From Pandoraea sp. PE-S2T-3 (GTDB taxonomy: Bacteria; Pseudomonadota; Gammaproteobacteria; Burkholderiales; Burkholderiaceae): a stretch of DNA of 64,000 nucleotides. The stretch spans positions 558,001-622,000 of the forward strand of contig NZ_NGUQ01000007.1 in the NCBI RefSeq assembly GCF_002179965.1, read 5' to 3'. Below the pieces are notes generated by a model that saw only the letters and a list, made by a program, of their open reading frames with translations, had not been told where the DNA came from and searched no databases. This document shows positions 17,991 to 27,734 of the stretch, piece by piece. Position 1 is the first letter of the stretch. Each line of letters begins with the position of its first letter. A program made the translations under genes and the position numbers.

Positions 17991-19280
17991 TCAGGCCTTG
18001 GTTTTGTACGGCAGCGGCTTGACGAAGCGGGTGCCCACGAAGCTGATGGCCGCCGCGATGATCACGTAGATCGCCGGGGCCATGTTGCTGCCCGTGCGGG
18101 CGATCAGCCACGTGATGATCAGCGCAGCGAAGCCGCCGAAGATCGTGACCGCGAAGTTGTATGCCACCGACAGGCCGGTCGACAGCACCTGCGGCGGGAA
18201 CAGCTCCGAGAATGCCGCGAGAATCGGGCCCGTGTAGCAGGCGATCAGCAGGCCGAACACGATCTGGAACGTCAGCAGCGATTGCAGACCCGGTGCCACG
18301 TTCAGATACGTGAACATCGGCCACGCGAGCAACAGAATCAGCAGTGCGGAACCCGACAGGAACGGACGGCGGCCGTAGCGGTCTGCCAGACGTCCCACGA
18401 CCGGTGCGAACACCAGAATCATGGCGCCGCCCACCATGCCTGCGGTGAAGCCATTGGCGGCCGGCAACTTCAGCACGCGTTGGGCATACGTCGGCATGTA
18501 GAACAGCAGCACGTAGGTGCAGATCGTCCACAGCACGACCATCGAGAAGCTCGCGAGCGTTTCGCGCGGGTACTTCGAGAACACGTCGCGCAGCGGCGTA
18601 TTCGACTTTTCGGCGTGCTGGAACGTCGGCGTCTCGTCGACCTTGCTACGGATGTAGAAGCCGACCGGGCCGATCAGCATGCCCACGATGAACGGCACAC
18701 GCCAGCCCCACGATTCGAGCGAAGCCTTGTCCAGTTCCGTCGTCACGAACGTGCCCACGGCCGCGCCGAGCAGCACGGCAAAACCGATGCTCGACTGAAT
18801 CCATGCGGAGTAGTAGGCGCGCTGATTGGCCGGCGCATATTCGGTGAGGAACGCCGTCGCGCCGCCCATTTCGCCACCGGCCGAGAAGCCTTGCAGCAAA
18901 CGCGCGAGCACGATGATCACGGGGGCGGCCAGGCCGATCTGGTCGTAGGTCGGTGCGAGGCCGATCATCGCCGTGCCGGCAGCCATCAACAGGATGGTGA
19001 GCGACAGCGCTGCCTTGCGGCCGACGCGATCGGAATACACACCGAGCACGATGCCGCCGACCGGGCGCATGAAGAAGCCCACGCCGAACGTGGCCACGGC
19101 CAGCAGGAACGACGAGAGGTCGTCGCCGGTGGGGAAGAATTGCTTGGCGATAATCGCCGCGAAGAAGCTATAGACGGTGAAGTCGAACCATTCCAGACCA
19201 TTGCCGATCACCGTCGCCACAATGGCGTGACGGCGTTGGCGGTCCAGGTTGGCTTGAGGCACTGCGTACGTCGCCTGCAT
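17991..19280 (-). CDS. MFS transporter, metabolite:H+ symporter (MHS) family
   Basis: 429-aa twelve-helix transporter of the MHS branch of the major facilitator superfamily (ProP, ShiA, KgtP relatives). The family N-terminus GNGLEWFDFTVYSFFA is clear. It is followed by the loop motif GGIVLGVYSDRVGRKAAL and the helix 5 region ARLLQGFSAGGEMGGATAF. I prefer the ATG at 19280, with GGGAG six bases upstream, over the longer frame from 19328. It probably imports an organic acid or amino-acid-like solute. A LysR gene upstream on the same strand and a T-N11-A dyad in front of this gene point to LysR control. Confidence 0.92.
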   Translation of the reverse strand: MQATYAVPQANLDRQRRHAIVATVIGNGLEWFDFTVYSFFAAIIAKQFFPTGDDLSSFLLAVATFGVGFFMRPVGGIVLGVYSDRVGRKAALSLTILLMAAGTAMIGLAPTYDQIGLAAPVIIVLARLLQGFSAGGEMGGATAFLTEYAPANQRAYYSAWIQSSIGFAVLLGAAVGTFVTTELDKASLESWGWRVPFIVGMLIGPVGFYIRSKVDETPTFQHAEKSNTPLRDVFSKYPRETLASFSMVVLWTICTYVLLFYMPTYAQRVLKLPAANGFTAGMVGGAMILVFAPVVGRLADRYGRRPFLSGSALLILLLAWPMFTYLNVAPGLQSLLTFQIVFGLLIACYTGPILAAFSELFPPQVLSTGLSVAYNFAVTIFGGFAALIITWLIARTGSNMAPAIYVIIAAAISFVGTRFVKPLPYKTKA

Positions 19281-19447
19281 CTGGGTCTCCCGGAGGATGG
19301 GTGGCGTCCGTTGCGTGCGAGAAGTCACGTCATGCCGGTAATACGCCTGCTTTTTTGTCGGATCACGTTCGCCCTACGGCACGAACATGCGCGGATGAAC
19401 CACAACATAGGTCAGACAAAATGACAGGAAAAACGATAATTCCGCAT

Positions 19448-19474
19448 GTTGCCATGCGTGCAGCGCATAGCAAC
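19448..19474. promoter_or_regulatory. LysR-type operator dyad upstream of the MHS transporter
   Basis: The arms GTTGCCATGCG and CGCATAGCAAC match at 10 of 11 positions with a 5-bp spacer, and contain ATGCG-N5-CGCAT, the T-N11-A layout of LysR-family boxes. It lies 168 bp before the transporter start and 22 bp after the LysR gene. Confidence 0.65.
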
Positions 19475-19495
19475 TTTGTCAGATGCCCTCTAACC

Positions 19496-20398
19496 CTATG
19501 ACGGCAAACGGGTTTGTGAGTAGATCCAATTGCGGAAAATTCTGGCTGCGGCATGCTCATGGCGCTCGGCAGGCCACACGAGATAGTAGCCGCCGCCCAG
19601 ACTCGCACGTGCGTCGCACGCCGGGACGAGCAGACCCGCCTCAAGGCAGGGGTCGATCATGTGACGCCAGCCCATCACCAGACCGCCGCCTTCGATGGCC
19701 ATCTGCACGAGCAGCGGGTAGTAATTGGCGCTGACCATGCGCGGCGACTTGGGCGCGCTCACGCCTTGCAGCTCGAACCAGTCTTGCCACGACATCCACT
19801 TGCGCTGACCGTCTTCGATGAAGAGCAGCGTCTCGTTGACGAGATCGGCGGGTTTGAGCGTGCGGCCGTCGAGATAGGCGGGGGAGCAGACGGGAAAGAC
19901 TTCTTCGTCGAAGAGCCGCCGGCCCGCAAAATCGGGCGGCAGATCGTTTCGCACGTAATAGACACCGAGATCGAATTCCGACGCCGAGAGCGAGGTGAGG
20001 CCGTCTTTGACGATCACGCGAATCTTTACGTCGGGGTGGGCCGCGCGAAAGCGCATGAGTTGCGGGGTCATCCACAACACCGCGACGCCGGACGAACACG
20101 CGACCGTCAGTTCGAGGTCGCCGCGACGCTTCATCAGGTCGGCGGTGGCCTCGGCACATTCGTTGAGCAGGCGTTGAATCTGTTCGGCGTAGCGCTGGCC
20201 GGCAACGGTGAGGCGCAGCGTGCGATGTTCGCGCGTAAAGAGGGTGCGGCCGAGAAATTCTTCAAGCTGCGCGATCTGACGGCTGACCGCGCTTTGCGTG
20301 AGATTGAGCTCCGCCGCCGCGCGGGTGAAGCTCGCGTGCCGCACGGCAGCGTCGAACGCGACGAGACAGTGCAGTGGCGGCAACGGCGAGATGGGCAT
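19496..20398 (-). CDS. LysR-family transcriptional regulator (GcvA-like)
   Basis: 300-aa LysR regulator. It starts MPISPLPPLHCLVAFDAAVRH, the lead-in typical of the GcvA/AmpR branch. The winged HTH spans about residues 20-65 (SFTRAAAELNLTQSAVSRQI), then a linker helix and a periplasmic-binding-protein-like effector domain from about residue 90 (DLELTVACSSGVAVLWMTPQL). It lies 44 bp after fumC and 215 bp before the MHS transporter, all on the minus strand. It probably controls the transporter through the dyad at 19448-19474. The inducer is unknown. Confidence 0.92.
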   Translation of the reverse strand: MPISPLPPLHCLVAFDAAVRHASFTRAAAELNLTQSAVSRQIAQLEEFLGRTLFTREHRTLRLTVAGQRYAEQIQRLLNECAEATADLMKRRGDLELTVACSSGVAVLWMTPQLMRFRAAHPDVKIRVIVKDGLTSLSASEFDLGVYYVRNDLPPDFAGRRLFDEEVFPVCSPAYLDGRTLKPADLVNETLLFIEDGQRKWMSWQDWFELQGVSAPKSPRMVSANYYPLLVQMAIEGGGLVMGWRHMIDPCLEAGLLVPACDARASLGGGYYLVWPAERHEHAAARIFRNWIYSQTRLPS

Positions 20399-20442
20399 GC
20401 GCGGCGGGGTCTCCTGTGAGCGTTAGGGTGGCAGCGTGACGC

Positions 20443-21831
20443 TTAGCGCTTGCCGACCATTTGCTCCGGGCGCACCCAGGCGTCGAACTGCTCGGACGTG
20501 ACGTGGCCCGAGGCCAGTGCCGCCGCCTTGAGCGTGGTGCCTTCCTTGTGCGCCTTCTTGGCGATGGCGGCCGCCTTGTCGTAGCCGATGTGCGGGTTGA
20601 GTGCCGTCACCAGCATGAGCGACTCTTCGAGCAGGTTGCCGATGCGCGCGCGGTTCGGCTCGATGCCGATGGCGCAGTTATCGTTGAAGCTCACCGAGCC
20701 GTCGGCCAGTACGCGCACGCTTTGCAGGAAGTTGTGGATGAGCATCGGCTTGAACACGTTCAGCTCGAAGTTGCCCATCGAGCCGCCGATGTTGATCGCC
20801 ACGTCGTTGCCCAGCACCTGACAGCAAAGCATGGTCATCGCTTCGCATTGGGTCGGGTTGACCTTGCCCGGCATGATCGAGCTGCCCGGCTCGTTTTCCG
20901 GAATCTGCAATTCGCCGATGCCGCAGCGCGGGCCGCTGGCGAGCCAGCGCACGTCGTTGGCAATCTTCATCAGGCTGGCAGCGAGCGTCTTCAACGTGCC
21001 GTGTGCATTGACGATGGCGTCGTTGGCGGCGAGCGCTTCGAACTTGTTCGGGGCGGTGATAAACGGCAGGCCGGTGTCGCGCGCGAGCGCTTCCGCCACT
21101 TTCTGCGCGAATTCCGGGTGGGCGTTCAGGCCGGTGCCCACGGCGGTGCCGCCGAGTGCGAGCTCTGCCACGTGGGGCAGGGCGTCGTCGACGTGCTTCA
21201 GGCCGTGATCGATCTGCGCGACCCAGCCCGAGATTTCCTGACCGAGTGTGAGCGGCGTGGCGTCTTGCAGGTGGGTGCGGCCGATCTTGACGATGTTGTC
21301 GTACGCATGGGCCTTCGCAGCGAGCGTGTCGCGCAGTTGGCCGACGCTCGGCTTGAGGTGGTTGATCAGCGCGTCGAGGGCTGCCACGCTCATGGCCGTC
21401 GGGAACACGTCGTTCGACGACTGTCCCTTGTTCACGTCGTCGTTGGGGTGCACGAGACGCTCTTCGCCGCGCACGCCGCCGAGCAGTTCGCTGGCACGGT
21501 TGGCGAGCACTTCATTCATGTTCATGTTCGACTGCGTGCCCGAGCCGGTCTGCCACACGGCCAGCGGGAATTCGTCGTCATGCTGACCGGCGACGACTTC
21601 GTCGGCGGCCTTGATGATGGCATCGGCCTTCTTGGCGTCGAGCACGCCCAGACCCTTGTTGACTTCGGCGGCGGCGCGCTTGACGCGGGCCAGTGCGCGC
21701 ACGAGTTCGCGCGGCATCTTTTCCGAGGAAATCTTGAAGTTTTGCAGCGAACGCTGCGTTTGCGCACCCCAAAGACGATCGGCAGGCACTGCAATTTCGC
21801 CGAAAGTATCGCGTTCCATTCTCACAGACAT
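20443..21831 (-). CDS. fumC: Class II fumarate hydratase FumC
   Basis: Oxygen-stable fumarase interconverting fumarate and malate in the TCA cycle, 462 aa from the ATG at 21831 (E. coli FumC is 467). The superfamily signature [11 protein letters not shown] is present near residue 320. So are the N-terminal [13 protein letters not shown] and [16 protein letters not shown] active-site segments that distinguish FumC from aspartase and argininosuccinate lyase. The start is preceded by AAGGA eight bases upstream; a further ATG at 21840 is too close to it. It is cytosolic and homotetrameric in the family. Four 11-bp phased repeats lie about 200 bp upstream. Confidence 0.95.
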   Translation of the reverse strand: MSVRMERDTFGEIAVPADRLWGAQTQRSLQNFKISSEKMPRELVRALARVKRAAAEVNKGLGVLDAKKADAIIKAADEVVAGQHDDEFPLAVWQTGSGTQSNMNMNEVLANRASELLGGVRGEERLVHPNDDVNKGQSSNDVFPTAMSVAALDALINHLKPSVGQLRDTLAAKAHAYDNIVKIGRTHLQDATPLTLGQEISGWVAQIDHGLKHVDDALPHVAELALGGTAVGTGLNAHPEFAQKVAEALARDTGLPFITAPNKFEALAANDAIVNAHGTLKTLAASLMKIANDVRWLASGPRCGIGELQIPENEPGSSIMPGKVNPTQCEAMTMLCCQVLGNDVAINIGGSMGNFELNVFKPMLIHNFLQSVRVLADGSVSFNDNCAIGIEPNRARIGNLLEESLMLVTALNPHIGYDKAAAIAKKAHKEGTTLKAAALASGHVTSEQFDAWVRPEQMVGKR

Positions 21832-22037
21832 GATCAACATCCTTGTAGAGAGACAAGCGTCTGCCCCGCTGAAATGGGTAGGGCGGACTCTGAATTGTAG
21901 AACTTCAATGACGATTCGACATGACAGGCATCCCGGGGGAAAACCGTGTCATGAGAATGAATTGCGGGGGCCTCGCGTGTTCGGGTGGCGGCTTTTGCGG
22001 GCTCGGAGGCCACGTCTGGTGGTGATTCGGCCGCTAT

Positions 22038-22081
22038 TTCAGCCACCTTTCAGCCGCTTTACAGCCGTCTTATAGCCATTT
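22038..22081. repeat. Four direct repeats with an 11-bp period upstream of fumC
   Basis: AGCC recurs at 22041, 22052, 22063 and 22074 inside similar 11-mers (on the minus strand, GGCT followed by an A-rich spacer such as GTAAAGC). The period equals one helical turn. The repeats lie between the second LysR gene's stop and fumC. Confidence 0.7.
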
Positions 22082-22101
22082 TCTGCGCCGCCGGTATTCT
22101 G

Positions 22102-22977
22102 TCACGCCCAGACCGCCGCGACCAGTTGCAGCGCGGCGGCAATGGCGGGTTCTTCCCGGCGGGCGGCCAGCGTGACGAACGTGAGTTCCGTGGGCACGGC
22201 CACACCGTCGGCAATGACCAGCCCGTGGGCACGGGCTTCGCGCAGCGCTATCGAGTCGCGCATGAGCGACAGGCCAATGCCGGATTTCACCAGATCGAGC
22301 ATCGACGGCTCCTGATCGACCTCCGCCACTTTCACCGGCGAGACGTCGAGTGCGCCGAACAGCGCCGAAAGCAGACGGTTGTGGGCGGATTCGGGCGGCG
22401 TCCAGATCCACGGCAGGGCGGCCAGCTCGCGCCAGCCGCGCCGGGCCACACGCTCGCGCCAGCCCGCCGGGGCAAGCACCTGATAGGAGAACGGTGTGAG
22501 GGTAATCGTGTGAAAGCGATCGCCTTCGGGGCGGCCTAGATAGAAGCCGACATCCAGCTCGCCGCGAGCAATCTGTTGCAGCACCGAGCCTGACATGCCG
22601 TGGCGCAGCGCCGTTTCAATCTGCGGATACGACTCGACCAGCCGCTTGAGAAAGGCGCCCAGTCGCGTGAATTCCGGATCGAGGATCGTGCCGATGCGCA
22701 ACCGGCCGCGCACCGTCTCACGCAACGCGCCAGCAGCTTGTTGCAGATCGGCCAGCGCGGCCAGCATGCGTTCGGCGAGCGGGAGCAACGCCTGCCCGTC
22801 ACGCGTGAGCGCCAGCCCTTGAGCGGTGCGCGTGAAGAGTGTGAGGCGCAGGGTTTCCTGAAGGGCTTTGACTTGCAGGCTGACCGCCGGCTGCGTGAGG
22901 TGCAGGCGCTGCGCGGCACGTGTGAGGTTGCCCTCATGGGCGATGGCAACGAAGGCGCGAAGATGAGCGAGTTCCAT
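22102..22977 (-). CDS. LysR-family transcriptional regulator divergent from mmsA
   Basis: 291-aa LysR protein from the ATG at 22977 (MELAHLRAFVAIAHEGNL); the 23 upstream residues of the open frame do not look like protein. The HTH is at about residues 17-60 (LTRAAQRLHLTQPAVSLQV), and the effector domain begins near 90 (GRLRIGTILDPEF). It faces mmsA across 236 bp that contain an almost ideal LysR operator. This makes it the probable activator or autorepressor of the mmsA-GMC oxidoreductase pair. The effector is unknown. Confidence 0.92.
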   Translation of the reverse strand: MELAHLRAFVAIAHEGNLTRAAQRLHLTQPAVSLQVKALQETLRLTLFTRTAQGLALTRDGQALLPLAERMLAALADLQQAAGALRETVRGRLRIGTILDPEFTRLGAFLKRLVESYPQIETALRHGMSGSVLQQIARGELDVGFYLGRPEGDRFHTITLTPFSYQVLAPAGWRERVARRGWRELAALPWIWTPPESAHNRLLSALFGALDVSPVKVAEVDQEPSMLDLVKSGIGLSLMRDSIALREARAHGLVIADGVAVPTELTFVTLAARREEPAIAAALQLVAAVWA

Positions 22978-23042
22978 GCGGCGGCAGGCAGAGAGCGTTG
23001 AAACGGGGCAGCAAAGCGCAGAAATCCCCCGCTTCACGCCCC

Positions 23043-23067
23043 GCAATATAAGGGCATCTTATATTGC
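23043..23067. promoter_or_regulatory. LysR-type operator with perfect 10-bp arms between the LysR gene and mmsA
   Basis: The perfect inverted arms GCAATATAAG and CTTATATTGC are separated by GGCAT. The core ATAAG-N5-CTTAT is a textbook T-N11-A box. It lies 66 bp before the LysR start and about 147 bp before mmsA. Confidence 0.8.
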
Positions 23068-23213
23068 TTTTCATAATTTCTCATTGGATCGCACCGCCAT
23101 CCGGCAGTACGCTAGGCAATCACTTTGGCGAATCGCGTTGTGCTGCGGTGCGGCACAACGTCAATTCAGGCCATTGCCATTCCACGCAGAGACCGGATTC
23201 AGGGAAAACCAAC

Positions 23214-24722
23214 ATGAGTAGCGCTGATATTGCAACCGTGCAGCACTTCATTGGCGGCCAACAGGTGGCCGGCCGCAGCGAGCGCTTTGCCGATGTGTAC
23301 AACCCCTCAGAAGGCACCGTGACGGCCCGTGTGGCGCTGGCGAGCGAGGCGGATGTCGATGCCGCGGTCGCCGCAGCAAAGGCGGCCTTGCCTGCGTGGT
23401 CGGAAACGGCGCCGCTCAAGCGCGCCCGCGTGCTGTTCAAGTTCAAGGCGTTGCTCGACGCGCATCAGGACGACCTCGCCCGGATCATTTCGCGTGAGCA
23501 CGGCAAGGTGTTTTCCGACGCTCGTGGCGAAGTCACACGCGGCATCGAGATTGTCGAATACGCGTGCGGCGCACCGCAATTGTTGATGGGCAAGCACAGC
23601 GACAACATCGGCGGCGGCATCGACAACTGGCATTTGCGTCAGCCGGTCGGCGTGTGCGCTGGCATCACCCCGTTCAACTTCCCCGCGATGGTGCCGATGT
23701 GGATGTTCCCGGTGGCGATCGCGTGCGGCAATACGTTCGTGCTCAAGCCGTCCGAGCGTGACCCGTCGGCGAGTCTGCTGATGGCGGAACTGCTGCGCGA
23801 AGCGGGCTTGCCCGATGGCGTGTTCAACGTGGTGCAGGGCGACAAGGTCGCCGTCGATGCGCTGCTCGCGCACCCCGATGTGGAAGCGCTGTCGTTCGTG
23901 GGCTCCACGCCGATTGCCGAATACATCTACACGGAAGGCACGCGACGCGGCAAGCGCGTGCAGGCGCTCGGCGGTGCGAAGAACCACCTCGTGGTGATGC
24001 CTGACGCCGATCTCGATCAGGCGGTCGATGCGTTGATCGGTGCCGCCTACGGCTCGGCTGGCGAGCGGTGCATGGCGATTTCGGTCGCGGTTGCGGTGGG
24101 GCAGGTGGCCGATCGCCTCGTCGAGGCGCTGGTGCCGCGCGTGAAGGCGCTGCGCATTGGGCCGGGTTCCGACGACGCGTCGGAGATGGGCCCTGTCGTC
24201 ACCGGTGCGCATAAGGCGAAGATCGAGGGTTATATCGCCGAGGGCGTGAAAGCGGGCGCCGAGTTGCTGGTCGACGGTCGCGGCTTGCAGGTGCCGGGGC
24301 ATGAGAAGGGCTTCTTCATCGGTGGCACGCTGTTCGATCACGTGACGTCCGACATGACGATTTATCGCGAAGAGATTTTCGGGCCGGTGCTTGCGGTGGT
24401 GCGTGTGCCGGATCTCGCCGCGGCCATCGAACTCGTCAATGCGCACGAGTACGGCAATGGCGTGTCGTGCTTCACGAGCGATGGCGGCGTGGCGCGTGCG
24501 TTCTCGCGTCAGGTGAAGATCGGCATGGTCGGCATCAATGTGCCGATTCCGGTGCCGATGGCGTGGCAATCGTTCGGCGGCTGGAAGCGCTCGTTGTTTG
24601 GCGACCATCACGCTTACGGCGAAGAGGGTGTTCGCTTTTACACGCGCTTCAAAAGCGTGATGCAGCGTTGGCCGGACAGCATCGCGAAGGGCGCGGAATT
24701 CACCATGCCGGTGGCGAAGTAG
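23214..24722 (+). CDS. mmsA: CoA-acylating methylmalonate-semialdehyde dehydrogenase
   Basis: 502-aa aldehyde dehydrogenase of the MmsA/IolA branch. It converts (methyl)malonate semialdehyde to propionyl- or acetyl-CoA in valine, myo-inositol or beta-alanine breakdown. The catalytic Cys is residue 286 in [13 protein letters not shown], the MmsA version of the active site. Also present are [20 protein letters not shown] and the C-terminal [18 protein letters not shown] that typify the CoA-dependent family. The start is ATG 23214 after AGGG, nine bases away; the longer frame from 23064 runs through the operator. A GMC oxidoreductase follows 140 bp later and may feed an aldehyde into this step. 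Confidence 0.93.
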   Translation: MSSADIATVQHFIGGQQVAGRSERFADVYNPSEGTVTARVALASEADVDAAVAAAKAALPAWSETAPLKRARVLFKFKALLDAHQDDLARIISREHGKVFSDARGEVTRGIEIVEYACGAPQLLMGKHSDNIGGGIDNWHLRQPVGVCAGITPFNFPAMVPMWMFPVAIACGNTFVLKPSERDPSASLLMAELLREAGLPDGVFNVVQGDKVAVDALLAHPDVEALSFVGSTPIAEYIYTEGTRRGKRVQALGGAKNHLVVMPDADLDQAVDALIGAAYGSAGERCMAISVAVAVGQVADRLVEALVPRVKALRIGPGSDDASEMGPVVTGAHKAKIEGYIAEGVKAGAELLVDGRGLQVPGHEKGFFIGGTLFDHVTSDMTIYREEIFGPVLAVVRVPDLAAAIELVNAHEYGNGVSCFTSDGGVARAFSRQVKIGMVGINVPIPVPMAWQSFGGWKRSLFGDHHAYGEEGVRFYTRFKSVMQRWPDSIAKGAEFTMPVAK

Positions 24723-24862
24723 CGTGACGGGATAGACTGCGTCACACGACACGATAAAAATGAACCCGGTGGTGGTGGCGGCAGTCCACCACACTCGGGC
24801 GCCGCACCAGAGCCGGCGTCGCTATCTGGCGAACGCTGCGCCATCGACGGAGACAGGCGGGA

Positions 24863-26497
24863 ATGAGCAAGCAGGCAGCAAAGGAAGAGACCTTCGATTA
24901 CGTGATCGTAGGGGCAGGATCGGCCGGCTGCGTGTTGGCCAATCGTCTGACGCAGGACCGTGACGTCAACGTGCTGCTGCTCGAAGCGGGCGGCAAGGAC
25001 GACTATCACTGGATTCACATTCCCGTCGGCTATCTGTATTGCATCGGCAATCCGCGCACCGACTGGCTCTATCGCACGCAAGCCGAAGCGGGCCTGAACG
25101 GCCGCTCGCTCGCGTATCCGCGCGGCCGCGTGCTGGGCGGCAGTTCGTCGATCAACGGCATGATCTACATGCGCGGTCAGCGCGAGGATTACGACGTGTG
25201 GGCCGACGCGACCGGCGACGATGGCTGGCGCTGGGACAACGTGCTGCCGCTGTTCAAGCGCAGCGAAGATCACTACAAAGGCGGTTCAGAATTCCACGGC
25301 AGCGGCGGTGAATGGCGCGTCGAGAAGCAGCGTTTGTCGTGGCGCGTGCTCGATTCCTTCGCCGATGCCGCCGAGCAAATGGGCATTCCCAAAACGGACG
25401 ACTTCAATCGCGGCGACAACTTCGGTATCGGCTACTTCGAAGTGAATCAGCGGCGCGGTGTGCGCTGGAGTGCCGCGAAGGGGTTTCTGCGACCGGCCAG
25501 CGAGCGGCCGAATCTGACGGTGATTACGGGCGCGAGCGTGAGCAAGTTGTTGTTCGAAGGCACGCGTTGCACGGGCGTAGCGTATCGCGGCGGCAATGAC
25601 GACTACACGGCGCTCGCGCGTGCGGAAGTCATTCTCGCGGCAGGCGCGGTGAATTCGCCGCATCTGCTGGAGGTCTCGGGCATTGGCGATGGCGAGCGTC
25701 TGCGTGGTTTCGGTATCGACGTGGTGTCCGATCTGCCCGGTGTCGGCGAGAACTTGCAGGACCATTTGCAACTGCGCACGGTGTACAAGCTGCGCGGCGT
25801 CACGACGTTGAATCTCACCGCGAACAGTCTGTGGGGCAAGCTCAAGATCGGCATGCAGTATGCGTTCGCGCAGCGCGGGCCGATGAGCATGGCACCGTCG
25901 CAACTGGGCGCGTTTGCGAAGAGCCGCGAAGACGTGGCGAGGCCAGATCTCGAATATCACGTGCAGCCGCTCTCGCTCGACAAGTTCGGCGAGCCGCTGC
26001 ACAAGTTCAACGCGTTCACGGCGTCGGTGTGCAACCTGCGCCCGACATCGCGCGGCAATGTGCATTTGACGTCGCCCGACGCGCGCGTGGCACCGGCGAT
26101 CGCACCACACTACTTGTCGACGGAAGCCGACCTTGCGGTGGCCGCCGATGCCATCAAGCTCACACGCCGCATCGTGGGCGCGCCCGCATTTGCGCGCTAC
26201 GAGCCGCGCGAGTATCTGCCGGGGCCGTCGTATCAGAGCGATGAGGATCTGAAGCGCGCCGCGGGGGATATCGGCACGACGATCTTCCATCCGGTAGGGA
26301 CCTGCCGCATGGGACGCGCCGACGATCGCAACGCGGTGGTCGATGCCGAACTTCGCGTGCGCGGCGTGCAGAACCTGCGCGTGGTGGATGCCTCCGTCAT
26401 GCCGGTGATCACCTCAGGTAACACCAATTCGCCGACGATCATGATTGCCGAACGCGCGAGCGACATGATTCGCGCGGCGCGCAAAGCAGGGCGGTGA
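24863..26497 (+). CDS. GMC-family FAD-dependent alcohol/choline dehydrogenase
   Basis: 544-aa glucose-methanol-choline oxidoreductase. The FAD-binding GAGSAG is at residues 17-22 (DYVIVGAGSAGCVLANRL). The GMC signature 1 is PRGRVLGGSSSINGMIYMRG and signature 2 is GAVNSPHLLEVSGIG. The catalytic His is residue 476 in FHPVGTCRMG, and the second active-site Asn lies in TSGNTNSPT. It oxidises a primary alcohol to an aldehyde; the substrate is not decidable by eye. Position behind mmsA suggests an alcohol whose aldehyde enters the semialdehyde dehydrogenase step. Cytosolic, no signal peptide. Confidence 0.92.
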   Translation: MSKQAAKEETFDYVIVGAGSAGCVLANRLTQDRDVNVLLLEAGGKDDYHWIHIPVGYLYCIGNPRTDWLYRTQAEAGLNGRSLAYPRGRVLGGSSSINGMIYMRGQREDYDVWADATGDDGWRWDNVLPLFKRSEDHYKGGSEFHGSGGEWRVEKQRLSWRVLDSFADAAEQMGIPKTDDFNRGDNFGIGYFEVNQRRGVRWSAAKGFLRPASERPNLTVITGASVSKLLFEGTRCTGVAYRGGNDDYTALARAEVILAAGAVNSPHLLEVSGIGDGERLRGFGIDVVSDLPGVGENLQDHLQLRTVYKLRGVTTLNLTANSLWGKLKIGMQYAFAQRGPMSMAPSQLGAFAKSREDVARPDLEYHVQPLSLDKFGEPLHKFNAFTASVCNLRPTSRGNVHLTSPDARVAPAIAPHYLSTEADLAVAADAIKLTRRIVGAPAFARYEPREYLPGPSYQSDEDLKRAAGDIGTTIFHPVGTCRMGRADDRNAVVDAELRVRGVQNLRVVDASVMPVITSGNTNSPTIMIAERASDMIRAARKAGR

Positions 26498-26530
26498 TTG
26501 TATTTTTTTCGCTAGCGAGCTCTAGTTGCG

Positions 26531-27181
26531 CTAGCGTGGCACTGTGGTGAGGGGTTGTTGCTTCGGTGGTGGACTGAGCAGTGGCGCGAAATATCTACCG
26601 TTAACAATTTCCGGAGTACTGGCGCGCTGAGCAAGGGTTCCACCGAACGTAATCAACGCCATGCCGGTTGAATAGGCAGGGTCACTCGCCGGGACGACCA
26701 ATTCGGCGACAGACGATTCCGTATGTGGAAGTATTGATGCTGTGATGGGTCTGGGGCGCGCCTGACTATAATCGCCTGAAGAGAATGTACCTTCCCAATC
26801 GAAGGTAATGTTGGCGCGCTTCTCATTCGCCGGATAATCCGAGTCTGTTTGATAGCTCAGGGAGCAAACCATTCCTTGGAAAGGCGTGCAGTGGGCGGCA
26901 TCGATCGTTACGTAAGCCGGTTCAACTCCGTGGGCATCATAATTGGCCCAATAAGTATCTATGTCGCGTTGCCAGACGCGGGCGAGCAGGCTAGGCATCT
27001 TGTCGGGTGTTAGCCCAACGGTAACGCTCAGAATAGGGGCGTCAGAATTGTTGGTTACTTGGTATCGATAGACCACTTGCCCATGCCGCTGAAGCGAGGT
27101 CACACTCACCACTGCGGGTGACCCGGCAAACGCCGTAGTTGAAACTAAGCAAAAAATTGAAATCAGGCGGTGCTTTTTCAT
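26531..27181 (-). CDS. Uncharacterised secreted protein
   Basis: 216 aa with an evident Sec signal (MKKHRLISIFCLVSTTAFAG, cleavage after AFA). The mature part is rich in beta-forming stretches (VVSVTSLQRHGQVVYRYQVTNN) with two cysteines that could pair (HCTPFQGMVCS). No family was recognised. It starts 10 bp after the M15 peptidase gene, so they probably share a transcript. A periplasmic partner of that peptidase is a reasonable guess. GC content is lower than in the surrounding core genes, suggesting accessory origin. Confidence 0.75.
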   Translation of the reverse strand: MKKHRLISIFCLVSTTAFAGSPAVVSVTSLQRHGQVVYRYQVTNNSDAPILSVTVGLTPDKMPSLLARVWQRDIDTYWANYDAHGVEPAYVTIDAAHCTPFQGMVCSLSYQTDSDYPANEKRANITFDWEGTFSSGDYSQARPRPITASILPHTESSVAELVVPASDPAYSTGMALITFGGTLAQRASTPEIVNGRYFAPLLSPPPKQQPLTTVPR

Positions 27182-27191
27182 CGCAGGTTCC

Positions 27192-27734
27192 TCATTGAAA
27201 ATGCCACGGTTCCCCAGGGACGGCCTGGCGACTCACCTTGCATTCTTCTGCAATTGAGTTCACTTGAGATGAGGTCAGACCTCGTGGCGTCACGTCAAAT
27301 GCCAGACCTCGTTCGTGACGTGACCTACCTGGTTCCGCAACGGCCTGTCCGGGTCTGAGGCCATGATTGCTCATCTCGCGTGCAACGGAGGACATCACCT
27401 CAGTGCATTCCTCCAAGTTTTTCAATTCGGTCGCGCGTTGGCGAATTTCCGCGTCTTTGCGGACGATGTCTTGAAGATGGGCCTGGTATTCCGTGGATCG
27501 CCATGCGGAGCCATTCATGACGATGCCTCCCTGAGCCGTGACGGCACCTTGAAGGCAAGCGAGTTTTGACTGATAGTCTTCCGTCAGACGATCTGGCCTC
27601 CACCGATTCCCCATCTCAAAATCAAGGGCATCTGAATCTCTAATTTCGGTTAGTGGGCTTATTGGGCAAGCAGTTTGATCCTGTATTGAGTATCCGAGAT
27701 CTGCGATTGGTCCTCCAGAACGCGGTTCCGCCAA
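27192..27734 (-). CDS. VanY-like M15 peptidase (D-Ala-D-Ala carboxypeptidase family), possibly the 3' part of a frameshifted gene
   Basis: 180 aa as an independent frame with a TTG start. The metallopeptidase motif of family M15 is complete: SRHERGLAFD supplies the first His and the Asp, and the C-terminal GEPWHFQ supplies the Glu and second His of the zinc site. Members cut D-Ala-D-Ala or cross-links in peptidoglycan. An in-frame TGA lies just upstream, and the N-terminus overlaps by 76 bp a separate frame that carries a signal peptide. A secreted peptidase broken by one frameshift is therefore plausible. The next gene follows after 10 bp. Confidence 0.75.
   Translation of the reverse strand: MAEPRSGGPIADLGYSIQDQTACPISPLTEIRDSDALDFEMGNRWRPDRLTEDYQSKLACLQGAVTAQGGIVMNGSAWRSTEYQAHLQDIVRKDAEIRQRATELKNLEECTEVMSSVAREMSNHGLRPGQAVAEPGRSRHERGLAFDVTPRGLTSSQVNSIAEECKVSRQAVPGEPWHFQ

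Noticed and set aside
26501-26536. Inverted CGCTAGCG pair with T-run between the GMC oxidoreductase and the secreted protein gene
   Set aside because: The T-run lies on the wrong side of the stem for either transcript, so it is not a normal terminator.
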